Shown here: positions 20,801 through 29,636 of the stretch, piece by piece
Layout: each line of letters starts with the position of its first letter
Position numbering within the stretch: position 1 is the first letter of the stretch
Source of the DNA: Volvariella volvacea V23
Taxonomy: Eukaryota > Basidiomycota > Agaricomycetes > Agaricales > Pluteaceae
NCBI GenBank assembly: GCA_000349905.1
Contig: KB722776.1
Span: 132,812 to 165,841 of the forward strand
Direction of reading: 5' to 3'
DNA: 33,030 nucleotides
The notes under the pieces: model-generated
Told to the model about the DNA's origin: nothing
The model's input: only the letters and a program-made list of their open reading frames with translations
The model's database searches: none
Position numbers and translations under genes: made by a program

Positions 20801-21829
20801 CACATCGACACTACCCCCATCATCATATTCTCAGATAGAAGCGAAAGAAACGACCATCAATATGCGTCGGGCTCAGCCTTTACCGCCTACGCACAAAACG
20901 TAAGAATCGTTTCGGGAAAGAAGTTCGCCGGAAGGTGCACCAACTACGAAGCAGAAATCTACGGGATGGGGCTTGGGGTACTCCACTCCCTCGCCAACAT
21001 GCCCCTCGTCCGGATTTGGGGGGAAGACCCGGTGTTTGCCGAGATTAGACACCCGGACCATCTAATTATAGCAGTGGACAATGAAGCGGCGATGAAGTGC
21101 CTTCTGTCCCCTGACACTCACGCAGCTCAATCTCTCTCGATCCCGGTCATCCGGGCAGTCAAGACGTGGTTAGACGCCGACGACAGAAGAACGATCACAT
21201 TTATCCACTGCCCGGCGCATAAAGGCATTGAACTTAACGAAAAAGTCGACAAGGATGCGAAAGCCGCCGCCCTCGTCCGACCCGATGCCGGCCCCCTCCC
21301 TCGATCCATTGCTTGGAAAAGAGCCGAAATTGATAGAAAAGCCCTTGAGATTTGGAGAAACCTCCCAGTCGAACACTGGGGCAAATCCAGCCACTTCCTT
21401 CGCGAGCACTCGAACTGGAAGAACCAAGGAGGCATACACATGAAGAAATTCGGCAATGACATCAGGCGCTACGCCCAGTTTGTTCGGTCGTTGTCGGCGC
21501 ACGCCCCTATAGGACAATACCGCTCCAAATTTTTCCCTGACGAGCCTACACACTGTCCCACATGCTACGTCTACCAGGACCGGTACCACGTCATGTTTGA
21601 GTGCAGAGCGATCAATCGCATTCCAGCACTCACCCCCACAGAAAGCAAGATGCGATGCATCAGGCGATACGAGGACCGCAATCTTAGGTTCCGAAAACAT
21701 GTCGAACTCAGCCCCCTCAAAGTTGGCAAGAGCAAGACTCCCTCCATAATGGCCAGCTACTTCGAGTGGTTGAAAGCGAATCCCATAGCATTCACGTTTG
21801 AAGGCGCACCCCCCACCCTTCCCGGGTAA
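17798..21829 (+). CDS. LINE ORF2: endonuclease, reverse transcriptase, RNase H (1343 aa, intact)
   Basis: The ATG at 17798-17800 overlaps the ORF1 stop as ATGA. I prefer it to the upstream in-frame extension because it begins the endonuclease fold (LKVVSLNCQK). The endonuclease (residues about 5-230) has N11, E38 in QEAP, GDFN at 147-150, D in IDFAM near 202 and H228 in NHRTL, so the catalytic set looks complete. The reverse transcriptase (about 490-760) has VIIPKPGKD, GYRPIALFSTVAKLLEK, FDIASFFPSV, GLGQGSAISPTLSALY and the YVDD box at 671-674. The RNase H (about 1008-1160) has D1013 in FSDRS, E1053 in YEAEIYG, D1094 in AVDN and HCPAHKGIELN with H1141. A CCHC motif C-x2-C-x7-H-x4-C lies at 1253-1269. 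No frameshift or premature stop occurs in 4 kb. Confidence 0.93.
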   Translation: MNRHLKVVSLNCQKSSRTIRQFLERTCDTNVDLILIQEAPYGFLKTITSSTNKMGDDYHGLPTHPAFKLIETSDPSSRVAAYASRRLVQAKITHHHKAINHPDLMLISIKANGERFYILNIYNDSEDTALSHLLLHPNLPPITIIMGDFNISDERWDKFCSSANRRTKKVDDIAVLTYTDIVAPEEPTHPPRHVNERPSTIDFAMVSIDRLEDTNIRVAHDLQTDSNHRTLELTLDNITTERTSKRVLSRIKPDEDTPSPRDQFIGRMLSALSDYHPDPSTYLERAQAATKTAFQELSHVPSITPHSKQWWDGECTRLQRKVENATDPAVKKLKRKEHNAYEAKVRREYFDNLLKERVGTIRPWDVLSWIRPRPPPDYKEIVVPSGEKLTIDKAWPHLDEKFQAAASRPIDYGYIDSLPQLEERDCPPISTLEITEALSDTSNTSAPGEDHITWEVLKMFARSTGVKYLRDTFNTIMDTGVWPECLKSANTVIIPKPGKDLSSVNGYRPIALFSTVAKLLEKILSNRLQWEAAKHNILHPNQHGGTKKHSTDDAGMLLVHQIKHGWERKKVSSCLAFDIASFFPSVQPDALNKVLIKQGYNRKYTSLFKSYFRGRTTTYRLGEYKSESFPIQVGLGQGSAISPTLSALYIAPGLKTLTDEVGDEKDSLQIYVDDGVWTSMGATLAENCTRLKLHYTRTRDVLGKLGLIVEHAKTELKHFYTTRVKGAPELLTYDTTPTIDLEEAPYMGNTPLKEKQIWRYLGFFLDSSLTFKHHISFYANKAFSTSISYSLLRNSVRGLTPKHKRMLYRGCIMSLMTYGFQLWYRPHGKRVKHKIEILKVAQNRALRWITGAFRTTPVGSLESAAGCLPFHIHLERFYRRYTTRWQTTYPSHPLSVILHDPNATSPTHASTARIRTSDSPVENIRRHNEKHPVKERRNLLVPENAPSKRLLETHSGRIRFDLTHPPKSASNAYHAYSIARREQFDSLIAGRVDKIKSPSLAHIDTTPIIIFSDRSERNDHQYASGSAFTAYAQNVRIVSGKKFAGRCTNYEAEIYGMGLGVLHSLANMPLVRIWGEDPVFAEIRHPDHLIIAVDNEAAMKCLLSPDTHAAQSLSIPVIRAVKTWLDADDRRTITFIHCPAHKGIELNEKVDKDAKAAALVRPDAGPLPRSIAWKRAEIDRKALEIWRNLPVEHWGKSSHFLREHSNWKNQGGIHMKKFGNDIRRYAQFVRSLSAHAPIGQYRSKFFPDEPTHCPTCYVYQDRYHVMFECRAINRIPALTPTESKMRCIRRYEDRNLRFRKHVELSPLKVGKSKTPSIMASYFEWLKANPIAFTFEGAPPTLPG

Positions 21830-22137
21830 GTGTTTCCCCTCCCAACAGACAATAGTAAATAGCATGTATTGTACCGGCACACGTGCTGGACCATAGCTGT
21901 ACTATACAACTACGTAGTTTCCCTCTTCTCTCCTCCTAGTGCTCTTCTTGGTTCTTGCGTCCTAGTATATGTACTCACCTCACCTGCTTCGATAAGCTTT
22001 CTCTACTTAGTCTCTCACAGTTTCCCTCCTTGTATCTCCCTGATACGTATACGATACTGTAGATACTCACCTCTTTCTGTTATCTTCGGGGGGCCCGTAC
22101 TCAGCTACAGCCTTAATAGATTTTAAAAAAAAAAAAA
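21830..22137 (+). other. LINE 3' untranslated region and poly(A) tail
   Basis: Pyrimidine-rich sequence of about 295 bp follows the ORF2 stop and ends in 13 A residues at 22125-22137, immediately before the right target-site duplication. Confidence 0.85.
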
Positions 22138-22149
22138 GTGGTTTCTACA
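22136..22149 (+). repeat. Right copy of LINE target-site duplication
   Basis: Repeats aagtggtttctaca of 17377-17390. The flanks differ on both outer sides, so the repeat length is 12-14 bp depending on how many A residues belong to the tail. Confidence 0.9.
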
Positions 22150-24100
22150 ACACACTGGCCACCCAGCTTCGGGACGACTGCGGCAGGTCTATCGATGACC
22201 TCATGCAAGGCCTGAAAGGTTAAAGAGCTTGTCCTTTTCGTCCCTCTGTGTCACCACGGAACCCCGCGATGTCCGTGAGTATGGTGGCTGAAATTCCTCT
22301 TTGTGAAAATGTTTTTTCCGCATTGTAGTGCTTGCCTATTCTCCAACCACTTTAAATTGAGCCTACACGCTCCCTGGATGCAAGGCGTTGTAAAAAACAT
22401 AATACCGATTATCTAGAAATCACGAAGACTTCTCACCTTTGGAATACAGCGCCCTGACGGACATCAAGCAGATACCGAATATTTGTTACTGGTGATATAC
22501 CACCAGATCCGATCGGATACTCCAATCCCTTTCTGGCCTTTTGTTCTCATTGTTTCAAAATTCCAATATGACATCAAGGCATACAATTGTGAGCCCGGGG
22601 GTATGGCTGGAGGCGATTCGGATGCATCTACCGAAAGGTTGGACAAGGCCTTACCAAGGTGCTGTCTTGTTGATACGCGTTCCTGCACAAATTAGCGAGA
22701 GTATTCACGAAGCATAGAATCGGAACACAACTGTCGCCTAATAGTAGCGGTCGATACTTGGCAGCGTTGGCGCATTTTTTCGAAGGTAAATATCCCGTTA
22801 TTTTGCTTGAGGGGCTAAGGTCATGGACCTGTGCTCAGGCTTCTGCTCCTGGGTCCATGGTTGTGTCCTAACTAGTGATTGATCATGGAAACGTTCGGTG
22901 TTTCATCGTTGTGGTGATCAGAAGCGTTTTCCTGCAATCTGCATGCAATGAGGGATGCTAAAGATGGGTTACAATTTTGATACACGGAGGGGGGTTCCAT
23001 CGTAAGACCTGTTCCGAGTCAATCTCGATTAGCGCCACGATCCCAAGGGTCGAGTAGTTCCATACCCACCGATCTTCTTAACCGAATCAATATCCTTCAT
23101 GTATGACGAGAAAGTCGGTACAGAAGGTTAATGTTCAACAGGGATAGACCTGTCAGCCATTTTTCGCTGGTCGACTTGGGCCAACTCTTTGTAGTCGTTT
23201 TTGGCCGTCGGCACAAGCAAAAGACACCAGAGAAAAAAGGAATAGTTTCAGGTTCGCTATCTCGTATCGGAGAGAGGCTATTGTTTAGTTTGCTAAGAAC
23301 GAGCACCAGCAAAATTTATTGGGAGTCAAAGAAAGCCGTGATAGGTCTTACATGATCGTCGTGCGGATCATGTCGTGCGACACTTTCGGGAAGGCCGAGT
23401 ATTGCTCCATCAAATGAAAGCTTGAAGGAGGTCATATAGAATGACCTTCAGGAATTTTCCGAACAGGGATAGTTCATGGTCACGTCCGGAGGGAAAACAT
23501 TGCAAGGGTGGATGGAGAAACGGGATATATGGGCCGTTGATTCGACTTTGCAGGGAAGGTGGTAAAACAAGGCACGCACAGCGGAGCCGGTGTTGCTCTA
23601 ACTTGGGATTGTGCAGGATGTGGTTGGCTTAAGTGCGGGCGCCAGAGGACACGACAATACTAACAGAGGTTTTGGGGGTAGAGACGTAAAATAAGTTAAT
23701 AGGGGGGAGATGGGAAGCAATCCTGCTACATCGTACTTTGCTTAAAGGCTGATTACGGTACCATGGTTTGTGCTTGGATAGATGGCTATGCTCACCCATC
23801 TCGAATAAATTCAAACCGTTGCTGCTCATGGGGCGATGGTGCTTACTGCGGTTTGCTTACATAAAGGGGCCCGGAAATAACCGTGGTGACGGCTCACAGG
23901 CATCGACTTCATCGCCGCCCTCAACTCCAGGCCGCTTTCAATCCGCTGTCCCGCTATACTTTCTTGTTCAATTACTTTACTTCTCCAAATTATACCCTCG
24001 CTTCGCCCAATCCTCGAAAAGTTCTCCATACACGCCTTTAATCAACTCCCTCGACTTCAAGTGATTCATCTTCTCCTGAAATTCGTTTTCAACTCGTCAA
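22150..24100. other. Gene-poor region of about 1.95 kb
   Basis: No frame over about 75 residues with protein-like composition is seen on either strand. The first 80 bp continue the interrupted pre-insertion sequence. A small inverted repeat (catggacc at 22822-22829, ggtccatg at 22852-22859) lies midway. The last few hundred bases should contain the VPS74 promoter and leader. The rest may be old, decayed repeat sequence, but I recognise none. Confidence 0.5.
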
Positions 24101-25456
24101 ATGTCATCAGCTGGAGGGCTTTCTCGGCGTCGCGTCGCGGGGTCATCGTCGAATGGGATTGAAGATGGTAGCGGCGGCGGTTCATCCTACACGAACGGTA
24201 GCTTGGACGACGATGACTATCGACCCTCCCGTTCTACTAGTTCGAGTAGGGTGGGATCCGCTGGGGGTTCCAATGGAAACGCCGGCAGAGGGTATCATCA
24301 CGCGGGGTCGGCATTTGAAGGTGGAAGCAAGATAGCATATGATCCTAGAGATTTGACGGAAGATGAGGCAGAGCGACGGAGGGCGGGTGGCAAGCTCCCA
24401 AAATTGACGTTAATGGAAGAAGTGCTGTTACTGGGATTGAAGGACAAGCAGGTATGTCGCAGTCCTCCTTCCTCTTACCCCTACTTGGCGTCGTGATTCA
24501 TTCAGCTGTATGAGAAAGTTGATTGTTTTCTATAGGGATACCTCTCGTTTTGGAATGACAACATATCATACACCCTGAGGGGCTGTATTCTCATCGAACT
24601 GGCGTTAAGAAGAAGGATCGCGCTGGTTAAAGATCCAAATCGACGACGAATACCATTGTCGGAGCGTATTGTCGAAGTGTTGGACGATAGACAGACGGGA
24701 GAGACTATTCTTGACGAAACATTAAAAATGATGAAGGCTCAAGAATCGGATAGACTAAGTATCAATAGTTGGATCGATCTCCTTAGTGGTGAGCCCCTCA
24801 ATGCTTTCAATCTGAGTTCCATGGCTCATTCCGCTTCAGGCGAGACGTGGAATGTAATGAAGATTGGATACCAGCTCAAACAAGTACGGGAACGACTCGC
24901 GAAGGGTCTCGTCGACAAAGGCGTTCTTCGTACGGAAAAGCGCAACTTCCTACTATTTGATATGGCTACGCACCCCGTTGCTGACATACGAACAAAGGAG
25001 GCCATCGTTAGTCGCGTTGTGTCACTGCTTACGGCTACCACATCGACAATTCCACCGTCAGCTCTCGATAAGGAGGGTATCCAATGCCGAGTACTACGCG
25101 CTGTTTGTCTAGTCTGTACCGCGTATACTGCGAGTGTACTCGATAATGCCTTTGGGAGGCTAGGTTACGAGGAACGGGAGGCAGCCTTCCAGAGATGCGA
25201 CGAGATCTTGGTGGAGTTCGTGACGTGGCCATTCGGGAGCTCATCAGGAGATGGAACCGCGGTCACAGCAGCGGGGAGGCGAAGGCAGGCAGCGAATACT
25301 GTCAGGATAGGCATGGGAAGTGAGTTAACTGGGAGAGAAAGCATCTTGGGTTTGTTGACCGAGGTGAAGAAGGAGAGTACGGGCGAAGAGGATTTAGGCT
25401 TCGAGCTTGTTGCCGGCGTTCTGGAGGTTTTATCGAAATTGGATTCTTTAATATGA
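24101..25456 (+). CDS. VPS74: Vps74/GOLPH3 family PI4P effector, 406 aa
   Basis: GOLPH3/Vps74 proteins bind phosphatidylinositol 4-phosphate on the Golgi and the cytosolic tails of glycosyltransferases, keeping these enzymes in the Golgi through COPI retrieval. Exons are 24101-24451, 24536-24788 and 24840-25456, with introns of 84 and 51 nt (GTATGT..ATAG, GTGAGC..TCAG). Joining them restores family motifs: [25 protein letters not shown] across the first junction and WIDLLSGETWN across the second. W123 and R132 in SFWNDNISYTLRGC match the PI4P-contact pair of the family. The hairpin TEKRNFLLFDMATHP is the conserved oligomerisation element. The first 90 residues are a Ser/Gly-rich disordered leader, making it longer than the yeast and human proteins. 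No transmembrane segment, as expected for a peripheral protein. Confidence 0.95.
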
Positions 25457-26828
25457 AGGGATGGCAGATGGTGGTGCAATTTCGTCTTTATGGTTTGCGA
25501 GCCTCTCTTATACTGTGTTCGTCGTTTCATCTCAGTTTCGTTGTGTTGTTGTCCTCGTTGTTATTCCTTTAACGTTACGTTTCGCGTATGAATTCTGCAT
25601 CTGGACTATCCCCAGTTTCGGCGGCTTATCGTCCTTCGGGGTTACTTTAGGCTGGGCGGCAGGAAGTTATTTCAATTGCGTAGTTGCCCCACGGCATGCT
25701 TTTGGGGTTGAAGAAGCACCTCTTACCAACAGCAAATTTCCTACCCTGTAACCGCTCCACGTTTGCATCTGCCGATGAAGGGTGTAATAGGCCGTGCGAG
25801 GCCTTGATGGCCTATGCCTTTGTGCTGCTCATTGACCTCTTGCAAAACGTTGGACGAGGACGCCCCAAGAACCGCAGTCGGACCGAGCTTAGGAGGTGGT
25901 GACATTAAATGAGATCCAGCCCCGCCCCGCCTGAGCCGGGGCACTTGAAACCCTTTGCGATTGGCCCTGCTTGTGGATGGAGCGGAGGGACGACTTCTCC
26001 AACTCGGGCCAATTGTTTTCCCTGCGAGTGCCAAGCCTCTTTTGTAATCCATGCCTTCTAACCTCTCTTAACCCTGTCCATCAAGTCCACTTTCCATCTA
26101 TTCTTGTCGGAATGGCCGTCGGTCTTCTTGTCATATGATTAGCGATGCGATTCTTCGGGAGGGTGATGGCAACGCTATTCTGACACCTCCAGCAAGCGGA
26201 ATGGGCCCCCGCGCCACGTCTCGACTTGTCTGACTGGGCAAGTGCTCCGTTGCCAACCTACCTGCTTCACCCATGCCTTCCACCGAACGAGAAGTGTCGC
26301 CGGCATATTATCCATCATATCCACTCCAAGAGGGGCGGTATACTGCTCATTAATCTTGTCACATCGCCCTGTCTCTTGCTTTTGTCTGGTTTTCACAACG
26401 TTCAGCGCCCTTAGTCAATCCTGAAATAAGAGGGCAGGGAGGATAGGATCCAGGTGAGCCCGCTAACCCTTTCTTATGTTGGGTGCTTCGCTTAGCCCAG
26501 GTTTCATTCCTCTAGGCAGACCCAATTCTTACTTTGTCAAGGCGATCGCTCTATAAACGACCCTGGACGACCTCGTTCGATTTTTCTGCATCAGCTCAAC
26601 TCGGATTACCGCCGGTCAGACCGATTACCACAAATACTTCTAGCCGACCTCTCCGTCGTTTTTTGCTCCGTTTTGCCTTCACTATCCCGTATTCCTCTGT
26701 TTCTCTCTCTGTTTGACGCCCGAACTTTGCCCTTCCACTTTGTTCAGCTTGCCGACGTTTGTGTTCGTTCGAGAACCTAATTCAGAGCGCCCCTAACATT
26801 TCCCGCCGTCTATCTAACTTTCAACATC
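25457..26828. promoter_or_regulatory. Long intergenic region upstream of the G-alpha gene
   Basis: About 1.37 kb without a credible gene. The first part should be the VPS74 3' untranslated region. The final 400 bp are pyrimidine-rich, as is usual for fungal promoters and 5' leaders. A possible 5'-leader intron (GTGAGC at 26454 to CTAG ending at 26515) can be drawn but has no other support. Confidence 0.4.
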
Positions 26829-29034
26829 ATGGTTGCACACGACCCCAGCGATCCATTGACGCGGCTACTTGCACCACCCGAGGACGAAACTCCTGAACAA
26901 AAGGCAGAACGAGAAAGGAATGAAGCAGCTGCAAAGAAGAGGAGCGATAAGATCGACGAAGAGTTGAAGCTTGAACAAGCACGGCTGAAGAAGGAGGCAA
27001 ATGTGGTCAGGCTGTTGCTGCTGGGTCAGAGCGAGAGTGGCAAGTCCACGACGTTGAAAAGTAGGTCCTTACCTATGCCGGCGCTATACGTGATTCCCCA
27101 AACGCGCGCCGTCCCTGCTAACCCCTGTTACGTGCCTTTGCGTGGTGCTTTTGCTGACCGTCGGCGTTTTCATTTGGGGTGTTAGACTTTCGAATGGCGT
27201 ACGCCCGGGCGGCGTGGGTGCAAGAGCGCCAATCGTGGCGTTCTGTCGTTCAGTTAAATCTCCTCAAGTCCGTTCACATAATCCTCGCCAATTTGCAAGC
27301 GGAAATGACGGCGTCTGCAACCAACTCATCCGCCGGTCCTTCTGGCTCTGCCTCATCGGTTCATTCGCCTGGTACTACCACACCCGTTTCAAATGGGGTT
27401 TCTTATCACGTTTCCTCTTCCTCCTCGTCACTCAGCCAGGAGTCATTGTCTCAGAATGATTCCGGCTCAGCCCTCAAAGATAAATACCAACTCCTCAAAC
27501 TTCGTCTCACCCCACTTCGGCAAATCGAACAAGATCTAAAGAAACGATTGGGCGCGGCGAGCGAAGAGGACGATGGTACGGACGACTACAGCGCGGCCCT
27601 GGTGGACGCCGCCTCGAACGGAGGCGACGATGGAGTAGAAAACGGTGCATTGGCACTTGCAGAGCTGGAGGCAGAGATAGAAGAACTGAGTCCTTCGACT
27701 CCGCCGTCTAAGAATGGCTCGCTAAGACGACCAGGACGTCGTGCCCAGCGGAGGACCAGGGGTGGCGGAGAGTTTGGTGTGCGAGGGTGGAGGGATGCCC
27801 TAGAGAGTTTGGGGTCTGCTGCCAAGGCGATTCAACAAGGGAAAGGCGGGAAGAAGGGACAGAAAGACGAGGAAGATAAGACCGTCGACGAAGCAACGGA
27901 TGTTATCGCCGGATGTAGGGATGATATCAAGGCGCTGTGGACAGATCCCGTCATCAAGGCCGTACTCAACAAGCGACGAGTGAAGTTAGAAGATTCACCC
28001 GGGTTGTAAGTGCTTCATCGTTTCGCCTATCGGTTCAATGCTGATGTGCACCCCAGCTTCTTAGATGACCTCGATAGGATTGCGCGAAGAGACTACGAGC
28101 CAACGGACGACGATATCGTTCGAGCAAGGTTGCGAACGCTGGCCGTTCAAGAGTACCGAATTCAGTTCGAGCAAAATACATCGACCCAGCTCCTCAGTGG
28201 TACGTCCGCCCTCGCTTTCTTGTTTCCCAAGTCTAATCTGTATTAGCTGTGGGACTGGGAGGTACGCAGGGAGGTGAATGGATCATCTACGACGTTGGTG
28301 GCTCACGCACAATGGTATGCACAACATGTACTTGCTTGTTCACTGACTGACGGCTTCCCTTGATAGCGCCATGCGTGGGTTCCCTTCTTCGACAACGTCA
28401 ACGCCATCATCTTCCGTGAGTACCCTCTACCTTTCATGTCGCGTTGATACTTATTTACTCCGTCTAGTTGCTCGTGAGTTGTTGACGCCATCAATCGCAT
28501 TCCGTGACTCATCCCTTGCGCAGCCATATCCTGCTTCGACGAAACTCTTCTGGAGGATCCACGTATCAACCGCCTCGAAGATTCGTTCTCCCTATGGAAG
28601 GATATCTGCTCATCGAAATTACTCGCCAAGGCCACGCTGATACTGTTCTTGAACAAATGTGACCTGCTGCGGAGGAAGCTGAAGAGCGGGGTCATGTTCA
28701 AGGACTATCTCAGGAGCTACGGTGATCGGCCAAATGACTCGACGACCGTTTACAAGTGTGCGTGCTTCATTAACATTAACTTATCCTTCATGCTCTGATG
28801 TAACATTCTCAACGACAGATCTACGAGAGCGATTCAAGGATATTTTGAAGAAGACCTCTCCTGAAGCTCGCGTCAGCTATTACTACGGAACGTCTGTTAC
28901 AGTAAGTGGATATCTTTCTCGACCTCGTGTTTTACTCATGACTGTTCTAGGATGTGAAGGCTACTGCAAACACACTCAAAACAGTACGGGACAGTATTCT
29001 AAGGGAGCACCTGAAGCATGCTGATCTTATGTAG
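26829..29034 (+). CDS. Long-form heterotrimeric G-protein alpha subunit, 572 aa
   Basis: Nine proposed exons: 26829-27060, 27186-28005, 28057-28199, 28247-28314, 28367-28415, 28468-28473, 28524-28757, 28819-28901 and 28951-29034. All introns are GT-AG and the total is 573 codons. P-loop GQSESGKST at 66-74, switch I R375/T378 in RLRTLAVQEYRI, switch II DVGGSR at 414-419, NKCD at 483-486 and the base-binding loop TSVTD near the end. Oddities: Ser418 replaces the catalytic Gln of DVGGQ; the switch I glycine is Ala380; there is no Gly2 for myristoylation and no C-terminal-region Cys; and about 180 Ser/Glu/Gly-rich residues are inserted in the helical domain (roughly 118-300). These traits suit the expanded agaricomycete G-alpha group rather than Gpa1-type subunits. 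Slow GTP hydrolysis and different membrane targeting are inferences. Confidence 0.9.
28468..28473 (+). other. 6-nt microexon of the G-alpha gene
   Basis: The bases ttgctc lie between CTAG (acceptor ending 28467) and GTGAGT (donor at 28474), with flanking introns of 52 and 50 nt. Including it gives AIIF-LAP-ISCFDE, which has the length of the conserved IIFxxxLSxxD strand of G-alpha proteins. Skipping it keeps the frame but removes Leu and Ala from this core strand. Confidence 0.8.
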
Positions 29035-29199
29035 TCTAAGTAATTTTTTTCGTGTTACTTTGCTTCGACTTTAAATGTGTTGTCATGTTTTGAGAGTACA
29101 GTTGATTTGCAATGATTTTTATACTACTGTGGAACTAATATAATATGTTCACTCATTCATACAAAATAAGGAGAAGTGACGCACCTTGGGTTCTGGTAT

Positions 29200-29587
29200 T
29201 CATGCAAGCTGAGTGACAGAGCTAGAGGAAACTGAACGCAGGGACATAAAGACAAATGACTTACAAAGGCACCTGGGACTTAAGGAACAGTACATGTCCT
29301 GTGAAACTCCTGGCCAGTTTCGAGGCAATGGTGTTGGGAATGATGTCCAGGTCGAGACAGATGACGGGGACATTGGTGGTCTCGTTGTCAGGGGGTTCGG
29401 ACGCATGGACATCATGGAGGTAATGCTGGTTTTCGGGAATGTCGCCAGAGATGATGACGGGGGCACTACTGCCAGGCGGCTCAATGGCGGTGAGGATTGG
29501 CATTGTGGTTGAGGACAAGGGGACGAAGAAGAAGCCCGGTGCATGTCGAATCGCTATCACATCAGTCTGCACATGCGGTGGCGGCAT
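29200..29587 (-). CDS. Small hypothetical protein, two exons, about 114 aa
   Basis: Start is the complement of 29585-29587 (MPPPHVQTDVIAI). A 43-nt intron at 29264-29222 (GTAAGT..CTAG) lets the protein end in PFSVTQLA with TGA at 29200-29202; without it the frame stops after SQVPL. The sequence has a balanced composition with beta-like hydrophobic stretches (APVIISGDI, NVPVICLDLDII, GHVLFLKS), which suggests a folded domain. I do not recognise the family. It lies tail-to-tail with the G-alpha gene (165 bp apart) and head-to-head with the broken transporter gene, only 49 bp from its start codon. The intron is shorter than most here, so the model is tentative. Confidence 0.5.
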
Positions 29588-29636
29588 TGTTACGGACTCG
29601 TATTCCTATTCTTGAGTTCGCACCGGCGCTTTTACC

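Larger units (their letters stand above)
17391..22137 (+). mobile_element. 5'-truncated non-LTR retrotransposon (LINE, Tad-like clade)
   Basis: About 4.75 kb, bounded by a 12-14 bp direct repeat (17377-17390 and 22136-22149) and ending in 13 A residues (22125-22137). These are the marks of target-primed reverse transcription. It keeps only the last part of ORF1 with two zinc knuckles, then a complete ORF2 with apurinic-type endonuclease, reverse transcriptase, RNase H and a terminal CCHC motif, then about 295 bp of 3' untranslated sequence. The RNase H and the C-terminal CCHC fit the Tad/I-like fungal LINE lineages; clade assignment within them needs a tree. The perfect duplication and intact ORF2 point to a recent insertion. 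Missing the 5' end, it probably cannot drive its own transcription. Confidence 0.93.

Noticed and set aside
21170..21880. Open frame of 236 codons on the minus strand inside the LINE
   Set aside because: It is antisense to the well-defined RNase H region of ORF2, has no recognisable motif, and its composition follows from the opposite strand.
19153..21884. CACGTG hexamers at 19153 and 21879 as regulatory sites
   Set aside because: They lie inside the LINE (coding sequence and 3' untranslated region), and the overall hexamer count of about eight matches chance expectation.
22822..22859. Inverted repeat catggacc / ggtccatg with a 22-nt loop
   Set aside because: An 8-bp stem is expected by chance at this scale and there is no supporting context such as a terminator or transposon end.
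26454..26515. Possible 5'-leader intron of the G-alpha gene
   Set aside because: GT and AG ends exist, but without a reading frame there is nothing to test it against.
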